From Clostridium thermopalmarium DSM 5974 (GTDB taxonomy: Bacteria > Bacillota > Clostridia > Clostridiales > Clostridiaceae), in contig NZ_PVXN01000031.1 in NCBI RefSeq assembly GCF_002995795.1, positions 1 to 64,000 on the forward strand: a stretch of DNA of 64,000 bases, in the 5' to 3' direction. Under the pieces are notes generated by a model that was not told the DNA's origin, did no database searches, and saw only the letters and a list, made by a program, of their open reading frames with translations. Shown piece by piece: positions 9,430-18,397 of this stretch (positions are counted from its first letter, which is position 1; each line of letters starts with the position of its first letter). A program made the translations under genes and the position numbers.

Positions 9430-11124
9430 ATGAATAAGTTAAAATATAATTTTAAAACTGCACTTAGAAATTGTAAGGCAGACCTTGTCCTAAAAAATGC
9501 TTTTATTATAAATGTGTTTGATGGCAGCATAGATTATGGAAATATAGCTATAAATGGAGATACAATAGTTGGAATTGGAGATTATGAGGGAAATGAAGAA
9601 ATAGACTGTAAAAACTGTTATATAGCTCCAGGATTTATAGATACTCATGTTCACATAGAGTCTTCAAAGGTTACTCCACAGATATTTTCTCGCATTTTAA
9701 TTAAAAAAGGAGTAACTACGTGTATAGCTGATCCTCATGAGATAGCTAATGTTCTAGGTGAGGATGGAATAAGTTTTATGATAAAGGATTCTAAAAAAAG
9801 TGTTATAGATATATTCTTTATGATGCCATCTTGTGTTCCAGCTGTAGAATTTGAAGATAATGGAGCTGTACTAAATTCTAAAAAACTAAAAAAGTTTGTA
9901 AATAATGAAAAGGTATTAGGACTTGGAGAAGTAATGGATGTGCCAGCCGTTGTATATGGAAAAGATGATATGTTGAAAAAAATAGAATTATTTAAAGATA
10001 AGCATATAGATGGACACTGCCCTAATATAGATGAATACTGGCTAAATGCATATTTAAATGCTGGAATTACCACTGATCATGAATGTACAACTCCAGAAGA
10101 AGCTATTAGAAAAGTAAAAAAGGGCATGTATGTTATGTTAAGACAAGGCTCTGCAGCAAAAAATTTAGAAGATTTATTGCCAGCTGTAAATAATAATAAC
10201 TTCCACAAATTTTTATTCTGCACAGATGACAAGGATATAGTAGATTTGGTAGAAACGGGATCAATAGATGAATGCATTAGGCTAGCTATAAAAGGTGGAA
10301 TAGATCCTGTTAAGGCAATTATTATAGCAACTTTAAATGGAGCTCAATGCTATGGAATTAAAAATAGAGGAGCGGTTGCACCAGGATATAAGGCAGATTT
10401 AGTTATATTGGAAGATTTAAAAGAAGTAAAAGTTAAAGATGTAATTAAAAATGGAAAGATTTATAAAGAAGAGATGGCAGAGGATTTCGATGGAAATTTA
10501 GGAAATTCCATGAACATAAGTTATATAGATAAAAAAGTTTTTAAGATAAAGGCTAAGTCTAATAAAATAAATGTTATAAAGGTTATTAAAAATTCTATTG
10601 AAACAAAGAAGTGCATAAGAGAAGTAACTATTAAAGATGAATATGTAGATTCAGTAATTTCGAAAGATGCCCTTAAGATAGGTGTGTTTGAGAGACATAA
10701 ACATACAGGAAGATATTCCATTGGATTTATAGAAGGATTAGGCTTAAGAAATTGTTCTATAGCCCAAACAATAGCTCATGACTCTCATAATATTATAGTA
10801 GTTGGTGATAATGATGAGGATATGCAAGTTGCCGTAAATAGAGTTATTTCTATTGGTGGAGGAATTGTTGCAGTATCTAATGGAGAGATTTTAGATGAAT
10901 TAAGTCTGCCTTTTGGAGGACTTATGACTTCTAAGAAAGTAGACTTTGTTATAAATAAAATAAAAAGCTTAAATAGAATTTGTAAAAGTTACGGAAATGA
11001 TGAAGAGTTAAATGTATTTTTAACTATAGGCTTTATGGCACTTCCTGTAATACCAGAGGTAAGGATTACAACAAAAGGACTCTATGATTTTAATAAGAGA
11101 GAGTTTATAGATTTATTCTTATAG
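9430..11124 (+). CDS. ade: adenine deaminase
   Basis: The 564-residue protein is an amidohydrolase-superfamily adenine deaminase, making hypoxanthine and ammonia. Visible features are the N-terminal metal motif in DTHVHIESSKVTP near residue 73, HGHCPN near 195, TDHECTTPEEA near 215, TDDKD near 265, and the C-terminal Ade-specific domain containing AHDSHNIIVVGD and LPFGGLMT. Length fits the bacterial Ade family. ATG 9430 follows AAAGGAGAGG. It feeds adenine into the hypoxanthine/xanthine branch of the locus and is separated from the permease by a terminator. Confidence 0.94.
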   Translation: MNKLKYNFKTALRNCKADLVLKNAFIINVFDGSIDYGNIAINGDTIVGIGDYEGNEEIDCKNCYIAPGFIDTHVHIESSKVTPQIFSRILIKKGVTTCIADPHEIANVLGEDGISFMIKDSKKSVIDIFFMMPSCVPAVEFEDNGAVLNSKKLKKFVNNEKVLGLGEVMDVPAVVYGKDDMLKKIELFKDKHIDGHCPNIDEYWLNAYLNAGITTDHECTTPEEAIRKVKKGMYVMLRQGSAAKNLEDLLPAVNNNNFHKFLFCTDDKDIVDLVETGSIDECIRLAIKGGIDPVKAIIIATLNGAQCYGIKNRGAVAPGYKADLVILEDLKEVKVKDVIKNGKIYKEEMAEDFDGNLGNSMNISYIDKKVFKIKAKSNKINVIKVIKNSIETKKCIREVTIKDEYVDSVISKDALKIGVFERHKHTGRYSIGFIEGLGLRNCSIAQTIAHDSHNIIVVGDNDEDMQVAVNRVISIGGGIVAVSNGEILDELSLPFGGLMTSKKVDFVINKIKSLNRICKSYGNDEELNVFLTIGFMALPVIPEVRITTKGLYDFNKREFIDLFL

Positions 11125-11166
11125 AAAAAAGAGTATCCCGTAAATTATGGGGTACTCTTTTTTCTA
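11123..11166. terminator. bidirectional terminator
   Basis: A near-perfect inverted repeat, AGAAAAAAGAGTATCCC with GGGGTACTCTTTTTTCT, lies between the convergent adenine deaminase and amidohydrolase genes. It has A/T runs on both sides and can terminate both. Confidence 0.85.
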
Positions 11167-11184
11167 TGGTTAGAGGGTATATAG

Positions 11185-12549
11185 CTATGATAAACTTCTT
11201 TGAAGTTTTATCAAATCGCTGGCAATTTTATGAGCTTCTAGTCTAACTTTCTCACTGTCTATTGTTAGTAGATTACCATCTTTAACTACAACTTTTCCAT
11301 TTACTATGGTCATTTTTACAAGACTTGTATTTCCACAAGTGACTAGTCCTACTAATGGGTCATGGCATCCAGCATAGGCAATATCATTAAGATCAAAGAG
11401 CACAATATCTGCGGCCATATCTTCTTTTAGTATACCTATGTCATCTCTTCCTAAAACTTCAGCACCACCTCTTGTAGCCAATTTTAAAATATCATAAGCA
11501 TTTAATCCATCATATCCATATTTTAGGTGATTTAAGAGGTATGCTCGTCTTATTTCTTCCCACATATTAGAACCATCATTAGAAGCACTTCCATCTACAG
11601 CAATGCTTAATTTTACTCCAGCATTTATTAAGTCATTAGTTGGGCATATTCCGCTGGAAAGTTTCATATTGGATGAAGGACAATGAGCCACTCCAGAGCC
11701 TTTTAACATTTTCATTTCTTCTAAGTTAAGGTGAATTACATGAGCAAACCACACATCTGGGCCTGTCCAACCTAGATCTACCATAAGTTCTACTGGTCTT
11801 CTTCCATACATATCTAAGCAGAATTGTTCTTCATCCTTAGTTTCAGCAAGATGGGTATGAAGCATTACGCCTTTTTTTCTTGCAAGATCTCTTGATTCAA
11901 CCATTAATTCTTTAGTTACTGAAAATGGAGAACAAGGGGCAAGAGCAATTCTGTGCATGGCAAATTTACTGTTGTCATGATATTTATCTATAAGTCTTTC
12001 GGAATCTTCAAGTATTTCATCGGAACTTTGTACTACTGAATCAGGTGGTAATCCACCTTCACTTTTTCCACGAGACATGGAACCGCGAGTTGCATGGAAA
12101 CGAATGCCTATCTCGGAGGCTGCCTTTATCTGTTCATCTATTAATGTACTAGGCTGATTTTTAGGGAATACGTAATGATGATCCATGGAAGTAGTACAAC
12201 CGGTTCTTAATAATTCACTGAAACCTACTAGGGCTCCATAATAAACGGCTTCTGGAGTTAAATGCTTCCAGAATTCATATAGTCCCGTAAGCCAAGGAAA
12301 GAGAGGCATTTCCTGAACTTCTTGTATTCCTCTAAAAAGAGTTTGATAAAGGTGATGATGGGTATTTACAAAGCCAGGTAAAGCTAAAAGTCCTGTACAG
12401 TCTATTATCTCTGTTCCTTCTTCAACAGTTAGGTTTTTACCTATGGATTCAATTTTTCTACCATTAACTAATATATCTACTTCTTTAAGTACTTCATCTT
12501 TATCGTTAAAAGTAACTGCTTGGTAGATATTCTTTAATAGCAAAGACAA
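11185..12549 (-). CDS. 8-oxoguanine/guanine deaminase-type amidohydrolase
   Basis: This 454-residue COG0402 amidohydrolase has FVNTHHHLYQTLFRG near residue 59, DHHYVFP near 125, HTHLAETKDE near 230, HVIHLN near 270 and VDGSASNDGSNMW near 320. The NTHHHLYQTLFRG signature is that of 8-oxoguanine deaminases and related hydroxyatrazine-type enzymes, and differs from classical guanine deaminase (GuaD). Deamination of 8-oxoguanine gives urate directly, which would fit this locus; guanine to xanthine is the alternative. The start is a TTG (12549-12547), nine bases after AGGAG. It is transcribed opposite to its neighbours. I found no good -24/-12 promoter for it. Confidence 0.8.
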   Translation of the reverse strand: MSLLLKNIYQAVTFNDKDEVLKEVDILVNGRKIESIGKNLTVEEGTEIIDCTGLLALPGFVNTHHHLYQTLFRGIQEVQEMPLFPWLTGLYEFWKHLTPEAVYYGALVGFSELLRTGCTTSMDHHYVFPKNQPSTLIDEQIKAASEIGIRFHATRGSMSRGKSEGGLPPDSVVQSSDEILEDSERLIDKYHDNSKFAMHRIALAPCSPFSVTKELMVESRDLARKKGVMLHTHLAETKDEEQFCLDMYGRRPVELMVDLGWTGPDVWFAHVIHLNLEEMKMLKGSGVAHCPSSNMKLSSGICPTNDLINAGVKLSIAVDGSASNDGSNMWEEIRRAYLLNHLKYGYDGLNAYDILKLATRGGAEVLGRDDIGILKEDMAADIVLFDLNDIAYAGCHDPLVGLVTCGNTSLVKMTIVNGKVVVKDGNLLTIDSEKVRLEAHKIASDLIKLQRSLS

Positions 12550-12724
12550 TTAATTTCACTCCTTTCTTAAACTTGGATAAAATTTCATGCTAAGCATTTG
12601 AGTAAATTGAAAGTACGTATAGAACAGAAAATGGAGCAATAATATGAATTGATTACAATATTGAGAAATATTGAAAACAATTACATCAATATCATTTTAC
12701 CAAAATATGTAAAACAAGTCAACG

Positions 12725-12739
12725 TTATAAAATTGATAA
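12725..12739. promoter_or_regulatory. lone purine-locus palindrome in a divergent intergenic region
   Basis: TTATAAAATTGATAA differs by one base from the palindrome found before the sigma-54 promoters. Half-sites GATAA and TTATC follow at 12748-12759 but do not make a second complete site at 18-bp phasing. The 312-base divergent gap 12550-12861 holds no gene, and I see no convincing sigma-54 promoter on either strand. Confidence 0.4.
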
Positions 12740-12861
12740 ACAAATGAGATAATTTTATCAGTTCCCTAAAAAGAAGCTTAAATGTAAATAAATGGTTTAT
12801 TTTGAATTTGTTAGAGCATTATTCGAAATATATAATTAAAATAAAAAAAGGTGGGATAAAA

Positions 12862-13884
12862 ATGAAAAGTGTTAAAGTTGAAGAAGCGGTAGGTTCAGTT
12901 TTAGGACATGATTTAACTATGATAATTCCAGGAAAGTATAAAGGAGCAGCTTTTAAAAAGGGACATGTCATAAAAGAAGAAGATATAGAAGTTTTAAAAA
13001 GCATGGGTAAAAATCATATAAATATAATAGAATTATCTGATGAAAAACTTCATGAAGATGAAGCTGCTAAAAGGATTGGAAAAGCAGCCATTGGAGAAGG
13101 AATATATTTATCAGAGCCGTCAGAAGGAAAAGTTTTGCTTAAATCAAAACATAGAGGCATTATTAAGATAAATTTAAAAAGTTTAAATGCTGTAAACAAT
13201 GTAGATAAAGTCAGTCTTGCTACACGGCATAATAACATATTAGTAGAAAAGGATGAAGTTATAGGTGCTACTAGAATTATTCCTCTAGTTATAGAGGAAG
13301 GGAATATAAAGAAAGTAGAAGATATATGCCAAAAGATTGGTAAGGTAGTTTGTATAAAAGAGTTACAAGTTTTAAAAGTAGGAGTTATTATAACAGGAAC
13401 TGAAGTGTACGAAGGAAGAATAAAAGATAAGTTTGCTCCTATTTTAAAGGATAAGATTCAATATTATGGAGGAGAATTGCTTGAAATAAAGTATGCTCCC
13501 GATAATAGAGAAAAGATAGAAGAAGGAATGAGAAATTTAATTGAATTTGGAGCAGATATAGTTCTTGCAACAGGAGGAATGTCTGTAGATGCGGATGATG
13601 TGACTCCAATAGCTATAAAAAATATTTCAGACAAGGTAGTGTCTTATGGGGTACCTGCTCTACCGGGAAATATGCTTATGCTTGCTTATTTTAAAGATAT
13701 ACCTATTATTGGAATACCAGCAGGAGCATTATATTGTAAAATTACTTCTTTTGATTTATTATTCCCAAGAATAATGGCAGGAGATAAAATACAAAAACAA
13801 GATATTATATCATTAAGCCACGGAGGGGTTTGCTTGCAGTGCAAGGAATGTATATATCCTAATTGCGTTTTTGGAAAGGCTTAG
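12862..13884 (+). CDS. MoeA-like molybdopterin-binding protein with Cys-rich tail
   Basis: The 340-residue protein has a C-terminal MoaB/Mog/MoeA molybdopterin-binding fold, seen as VGVIITGTEVYEGRIKD near residue 175 and LATGGMSVDADDVTP near 235. It is shorter than MoeA and lacks its full N-terminal domains. It ends in VCLQCKECIYPNCVFG, a C-x2-C-x2-C-x4-C cluster that could hold metal or an Fe-S cluster. Such proteins accompany xanthine-dehydrogenase-type clusters and probably help molybdenum cofactor insertion. ATG 12862 follows AAGGTGGG; an upstream TTG at 12802 lacks a site. The sigma-54 activator gene follows 28 bases later, apparently in the same operon. Confidence 0.78.
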   Translation: MKSVKVEEAVGSVLGHDLTMIIPGKYKGAAFKKGHVIKEEDIEVLKSMGKNHINIIELSDEKLHEDEAAKRIGKAAIGEGIYLSEPSEGKVLLKSKHRGIIKINLKSLNAVNNVDKVSLATRHNNILVEKDEVIGATRIIPLVIEEGNIKKVEDICQKIGKVVCIKELQVLKVGVIITGTEVYEGRIKDKFAPILKDKIQYYGGELLEIKYAPDNREKIEEGMRNLIEFGADIVLATGGMSVDADDVTPIAIKNISDKVVSYGVPALPGNMLMLAYFKDIPIIGIPAGALYCKITSFDLLFPRIMAGDKIQKQDIISLSHGGVCLQCKECIYPNCVFGKA

Positions 13885-13912
13885 AATTAAGCTTAAAAGG
13901 AGTGAATAATTA

Positions 13913-15691
13913 TTGTCATCTATCTTAAAAGGTATACAAAGACCTGTTATGAAATATGCAAATATAATATCAAAGGTTTTAAAAGTAGAGGTGGAAATAG
14001 CAGATAGCGATTTAATAAGGATTGCAGGCACTGGAATATACAAAAATAAAATAAACAGAAGTATGTCTAAAGAAGGGTATGTGTATAAAACTGCTTTAAA
14101 AACAGGAAAATTACAAATAATAAATAACCCAGGTAAAGATGAGCTGTGTTTTCCATGTCCTAAACGAGATATTTGTGAAGAAAAGTTTGAAATGTGTACT
14201 CCTATAAAGTTAGGTAGCGAAATAATAGGAGTAATTGGCCTTGTTTGTACTGATGAATTCCAAAAGGAACGCTTGATGAATGATTTTGAGACATCAAAAA
14301 GCTTTCTTGAACAAATATCTGATTTCATAAGCATAACTGCTTATGAAAATATAGAAAAATCAAGAGAACAGACTTTGTTGAAATCTCTTAATTTTGTAAT
14401 AGACAAAATGGATGAAGGTATTATAATTCTAAATAAAAACAATAAGGTAGTTCAAATAAATAGAAAAGCAGTTAACTTATTAAACTTCGTAGACAGCAGT
14501 TTTATAGATGAAGTAAAGCTTCAAGAGTTAGACAGCAGTAACAAAGGTTCTAAAGAATATAAGGTGATGATAGGAAAACAAGTGTTTTATTTTCAAGGTG
14601 ATGTTTATCCTATGAATTTGAACGAAAGTTATTTTGATAGACTGTTTATTTTTAGAGAAATAAAAAAAGCAAAATCAGATATTGTTTATCATAAGGAAGC
14701 AAGAGAAAGAATTTATGTAAAGGATATATTGGGAAATTGTGATGCTATAGAATCTCTAAAAAAGAAGATAAAGAAAATTGCTTTATCTTCTTCTACTGTT
14801 TTAATCCTAGGTGAGAGTGGAACAGGTAAAGAAATGTTTGCAAGAGCTATACATAATGAGGGCAATAGAAAAAATGAACCATTTATAGCAATTAACTGTG
14901 CTGCTATACCAGATGCACTACTAGAAAGCGAATTGTTTGGATACGAAAAAGGAGCTTTTACAGGTGCAAATGCAGGGGGAAGAGTTGGAAAATTTGAGCT
15001 TGCAAATAAAGGAACTATATTTTTAGATGAAATAGGAGACATGCCTATGCATCTCCAAACAAAAATACTAAGAGTTCTCCAAGATAAAAGAATTATAAAA
15101 GTAGGATCTAATAAAGCTGTAGACATTGATGTTAGAGTAATAGCAGCAACTAACAAAAATTTAATAAAGCTTATAGAAGAAAACAAGTTCAGAGAAGATT
15201 TATACTACAGACTTAACGTAATTCCTTTCAATATACCTCCTTTAAGAGAAAGAATACAAGATATAAAAATTCTAGTTAACCATTTCATTGATAAATACAC
15301 TAAGTTACTAAAGAAAGAATATTCCTCAATAATCATAGATGAAGAAGTATGGGAAGTTTTTCACCATTATTCATGGCCAGGAAATATTAGAGAATTAGAA
15401 AATGCTATAGAATTTATGATAAATATGCTGGGGCCAGATGGAAGATTAAGTTTAGATACTGTGCCTGAAAGCATACTTAATAATACTAGAAAGATAAAAA
15501 AAAGCGATAAAGACATACATCCAATAAAAGAATTAGAAAAAAAAGAAATTTTAAAGGCTCTGGAAATTTATGGAGTTTCCACTCAAAGCAAGAAAATCAT
15601 TGCAAAAAAGTTGGGCATAGGTATAGCTACACTCTATAGAAAACTGGAGGAATATAATATTTATCAAAATGATAATAAGGGTAAGAATTAA
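13913..15691 (+). CDS. sigma-54-dependent activator of the purine locus (YgeV-like)
   Basis: The 592-residue bacterial enhancer-binding protein has an N-terminal sensor region (about 1-150), a PAS-like segment (about 155-250), an AAA+ domain (about 268-500) and a Fis-type helix-turn-helix (about 540-585). Walker A is GESGTGKE (300-307), the sigma-54 contact loop GAFTGA is intact (347-352) and Walker B lies in TIFLDEIGD (about 368-376). The sensor contains C79-x2-C82-x5-C88-x6-C95, which could bind a metal or Fe-S cluster. The start is a TTG after AAAAGGAG. By position and architecture it corresponds to YgeV of the E. coli purine cluster. It is the obvious candidate to bind the paired palindromes in front of four operons here; this is inference. 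Confidence 0.88.
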   Translation: MSSILKGIQRPVMKYANIISKVLKVEVEIADSDLIRIAGTGIYKNKINRSMSKEGYVYKTALKTGKLQIINNPGKDELCFPCPKRDICEEKFEMCTPIKLGSEIIGVIGLVCTDEFQKERLMNDFETSKSFLEQISDFISITAYENIEKSREQTLLKSLNFVIDKMDEGIIILNKNNKVVQINRKAVNLLNFVDSSFIDEVKLQELDSSNKGSKEYKVMIGKQVFYFQGDVYPMNLNESYFDRLFIFREIKKAKSDIVYHKEARERIYVKDILGNCDAIESLKKKIKKIALSSSTVLILGESGTGKEMFARAIHNEGNRKNEPFIAINCAAIPDALLESELFGYEKGAFTGANAGGRVGKFELANKGTIFLDEIGDMPMHLQTKILRVLQDKRIIKVGSNKAVDIDVRVIAATNKNLIKLIEENKFREDLYYRLNVIPFNIPPLRERIQDIKILVNHFIDKYTKLLKKEYSSIIIDEEVWEVFHHYSWPGNIRELENAIEFMINMLGPDGRLSLDTVPESILNNTRKIKKSDKDIHPIKELEKKEILKALEIYGVSTQSKKIIAKKLGIGIATLYRKLEEYNIYQNDNKGKN

Positions 15692-15729
15692 ACAAATATA
15701 ATATTAGTCCAGTGTAAATATATTTTAAC

Positions 15730-15762
15730 TTATCAAAATGGTAATTTTTATCAAAATAGTAA
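15730..15762. promoter_or_regulatory. upstream activating sites of the ssnA-xdh operon
   Basis: TTATCAAAATGGTAA (15730-15744) and TTATCAAAATAGTAA (15748-15762) are two copies of the locus palindrome, centred 18 bp apart, about 170-200 bases ahead of the expected start of the sigma-54 promoter downstream. Their right half-sites each carry one change from GATAA. The 15692-15977 gap holds no gene. Confidence 0.75.
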
Positions 15763-15903
15763 TAAAAATAAACTCAATAATAATTTATTTTTTGTATCCA
15801 GTAGCCAGCTATAAGTAACTATGAATTTTATAATACAAAATTTAAGTATTAAGCTTTGTTAATTAGTTTGATAAATAATTATTGTTGTTAAAAAATAGAA
15901 AAG

Positions 15904-15919
15904 TTGGCATAAATAATGC
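15904..15919 (+). promoter_or_regulatory. sigma-54 promoter of the ssnA-xdh operon
   Basis: TTGGCATAAATAATGC has GG at 15906-15907 and GC at 15918-15919 with 10 bases between. This 18-base stretch including the following TA is identical to the promoter at 27261. It should drive the nine-gene unit from ssnA to the second FAD subunit. Confidence 0.87.
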
Positions 15920-15977
15920 TAAATAAAATTGGGTGTAAACAAGTTTTAGTTTATTCATTTAAACGGAGGTGAACGAA

Positions 15978-17267
15978 TTGAAAGCACTAATTAATGCCTG
16001 TATTTATGATTTTCAGAATTTCAAGAAAGACCAATATGTTCTATTTGATTCTGAAATTAAAGAAGTAGGCAGTATGAAAAACTTCCCAGGAGCAGATGAG
16101 ATATATGATTGCAGTCATACTTTAGTTATGCCAGGTCTTATTAATTGTCACACCCATATCTACTCTACTTTCTCTAGAGGTATGAACGTGCCTTTTAACC
16201 CTATTACATTCCAGGATATATTAAGTCAGCTTTGGTGGAGACTAGATGGAAAGCTTAATAAAAATGATGTGTATTATAGCGGACTTGTTTATGGAATTGA
16301 TTGCGTAAAAAATGGAGTAACATCTATTATAGATCATCATGCTAGTGGTCTTGATATAAAAGGTACTCTAAATGAATTGAAAAAAGGTGTTTGCGATGAT
16401 ATAGGTCTTAGAGGAATATTTTGTTTTGAAACAAGTGATAGATTTAATATTGATGAGTGCATAGAAGAAAATTTAGAGTTTGCAAAAGGAAAAAGCGAAA
16501 AATATGCTGGATTATTTGGACTACACGCTTCTATGAGCTTAAGTGATGAAACATTAGATAAGGTATCAAGAAATATAGGAAATATACCAATTCATATTCA
16601 TGTTGCAGAAAGCGAAGAGGACGAAATTCACAGCAAAAAAATTTATGGAAAGTACATTGTTGAGAGATTAGATGGTTTTAATTTATTAAAGAGTAATTCT
16701 ATTTTAGCTCACTGTGTTCATATTAATGAGAAGGAAGCAGAGCTTATTTCAAAAAGAGGATGTTATATTGCAATGAATCCTACTTCTAATATGAACAATG
16801 CTGTAGGACTAGCTGATTATGAGATGATAAAGTCTTACGGAATTCCATGTATTATAGGAAATGATGGACTTGGAGTTAATATAACAAGGGATTTTTCAAA
16901 TTTGGTATTTGCCATGAAGAATAGATTAAATGGACCTACAAAATTTGGATTAGATGACATGAACCAGTGTATTAACAATGGGTATAAATATATAAGCAAT
17001 ATTTTAAACATAAAGATTGGAAGAATAGAAAAAGGATATAAGGCTGATATGATAACGATTCCTTATATTCCGCCAACACCAATGGAAGATGATAATATAC
17101 TAGGACATATATTCTTTGGAGTATTTGATAATTTCCATCCAAGAGATACTTGGTGTAATGGAGAGTGCCTTATGAGGAATTATAAGGTAAGTATAGACGA
17201 TAAAAATATAGCCCTAGAGGCTGAGAAGTTAGCAGAAAAGCTTTGGAATAGGATAAATAAAGATTAA
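15978..17267 (+). CDS. ssnA: SsnA-type aminohydrolase
   Basis: The 429-residue amidohydrolase-superfamily protein (COG0402) resembles SsnA of the E. coli purine cluster. Metal-binding signatures are NCHTHIYSTFSRGMN near residue 55, DHHASG near 120, HIHVAESEEDE near 210, LAHCVHIN near 245 and IGNDGLGVNITRDF near 295. It is predicted to deaminate or hydrolyse a purine-derived intermediate. The substrate is not fixed by sequence. TTG 15978 is chosen because GGAGGT lies seven bases upstream; the GTG at 15969 overlaps that site. It is first in the operon that also encodes both molybdenum hydroxylases. Confidence 0.85.
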   Translation: MKALINACIYDFQNFKKDQYVLFDSEIKEVGSMKNFPGADEIYDCSHTLVMPGLINCHTHIYSTFSRGMNVPFNPITFQDILSQLWWRLDGKLNKNDVYYSGLVYGIDCVKNGVTSIIDHHASGLDIKGTLNELKKGVCDDIGLRGIFCFETSDRFNIDECIEENLEFAKGKSEKYAGLFGLHASMSLSDETLDKVSRNIGNIPIHIHVAESEEDEIHSKKIYGKYIVERLDGFNLLKSNSILAHCVHINEKEAELISKRGCYIAMNPTSNMNNAVGLADYEMIKSYGIPCIIGNDGLGVNITRDFSNLVFAMKNRLNGPTKFGLDDMNQCINNGYKYISNILNIKIGRIEKGYKADMITIPYIPPTPMEDDNILGHIFFGVFDNFHPRDTWCNGECLMRNYKVSIDDKNIALEAEKLAEKLWNRINKD

Positions 17268-17288
17268 TTTTAATTAGGGGTGATTAAT

Positions 17289-18371
17289 ATGGATTTAAGC
17301 ACTAATATTGCAGGTATAAAACTAAAAAATCCGTTAATGCCAGCATCAGGACCATTAGTAGGAGACTATGAAAAGATGATGATTTTAGAAGGTTTTGGAC
17401 TTGGATGTATGGTAACAAAAACTATTTCAACTATAGCGGCAGATGTGCCAAGGCCTTGTATATATGGTGAAAAAGACATGATTATGAATGCAGAACTTTG
17501 GTCTGAGTACCCACCGGAATACTGGCTTAATGAGGCTCTGCCTAAGCTTAAAAGAGAATTAAAAGTTCCTCTTATTGTAAGTGTAGGATATACAAAAGAG
17601 GACATGGAAAGGCTTATCCCTCTTTTAGATCCTTATGCAGATGCTTTTGAAATTTCAACTCATTATGTTGGAAAGTATTTAAGTGTAATAGGAGAAACGG
17701 TTAAAACCATAAGAAGTCATACAACTAAGCCTATATTTATGAAGATAAGCCCACATATCCCAGATCCAGTTGCCTTTGCAAAGACAGTTAGGGACAATGG
17801 AGCTAGCGGAATTGTTGCCATAAATTCTCTTGGACCTACTATGAAAATTGATATAAAAAATAGAAAAGTATTAGTAGGAAATGATAAAGGCGAGGTTTGG
17901 ACATCTGGGCCTGTAATAAAGCCATTAGCCCTAGCTATAGTAAATAAGATTAAAAGCGCAATACCAGACCTTACTGTAATAGGAGTAGGTGGAATATCTT
18001 CAGCTGAGGATGTAGTTGAATTCTTGCTTGCAGGATCAAATGCTGTACAGATGCTATCTTCTGCTATGCTAAAAGGTAAAGACTTATATGAAAAAATAAT
18101 AAAAGATTTGCCACAAGTATTAGAAAAATATAATTTCTCCAGTGTAGAAGAAGTAATAAAAACTGAACTTTCTAAAGGAAGCATAAAATTTACTCCAGAT
18201 AATCCTGTTATAGATCATGAAAAATGCACTAAATGTGGTTTATGCACAAAGATATGCCCTTACTTTGCTTTAAGTTTAGAAGATAAGGTGCTTGTGGATA
18301 AAGAAAAATGTTTTGGATGTTCTTTATGCGAATCAAGATGCCCAGTTCATGCTATAAGTGGAGTCTTATAA
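17289..18371 (+). CDS. dihydroorotate dehydrogenase-like protein with ferredoxin tail
   Basis: Residues 1 to about 300 form a FMN-binding TIM barrel of the dihydroorotate dehydrogenase/PreA family, with LKNPLMPASGP at the start and VIGVGGISSAEDV near residue 230. The last 60 residues carry two 4Fe-4S motifs, CTKCGLCTKICP and CFGCSLCESRCP. The closest known architecture is the PreA subunit of dihydropyrimidine dehydrogenase. A ferredoxin- or partner-linked reduction in ring catabolism is likely, but the substrate is unknown. No pyrimidine genes are adjacent. The large YgfK oxidoreductase of the E. coli cluster is not in this window, so this protein may fill a comparable redox role. ATG 17289 follows AGGGGTG. 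Confidence 0.8.
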   Translation: MDLSTNIAGIKLKNPLMPASGPLVGDYEKMMILEGFGLGCMVTKTISTIAADVPRPCIYGEKDMIMNAELWSEYPPEYWLNEALPKLKRELKVPLIVSVGYTKEDMERLIPLLDPYADAFEISTHYVGKYLSVIGETVKTIRSHTTKPIFMKISPHIPDPVAFAKTVRDNGASGIVAINSLGPTMKIDIKNRKVLVGNDKGEVWTSGPVIKPLALAIVNKIKSAIPDLTVIGVGGISSAEDVVEFLLAGSNAVQMLSSAMLKGKDLYEKIIKDLPQVLEKYNFSSVEEVIKTELSKGSIKFTPDNPVIDHEKCTKCGLCTKICPYFALSLEDKVLVDKEKCFGCSLCESRCPVHAISGVL

Positions 18372-18397
18372 AGATTTATATGAAAGGAGCGAGGTAA

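Noticed and set aside
12550-12724. Sigma-54 promoter for the minus-strand amidohydrolase
   Set aside because: A TTGCT-like -12 near 12643 lacks a GG at the required 10-base distance, and a TTGG near 12700 lacks the GC.
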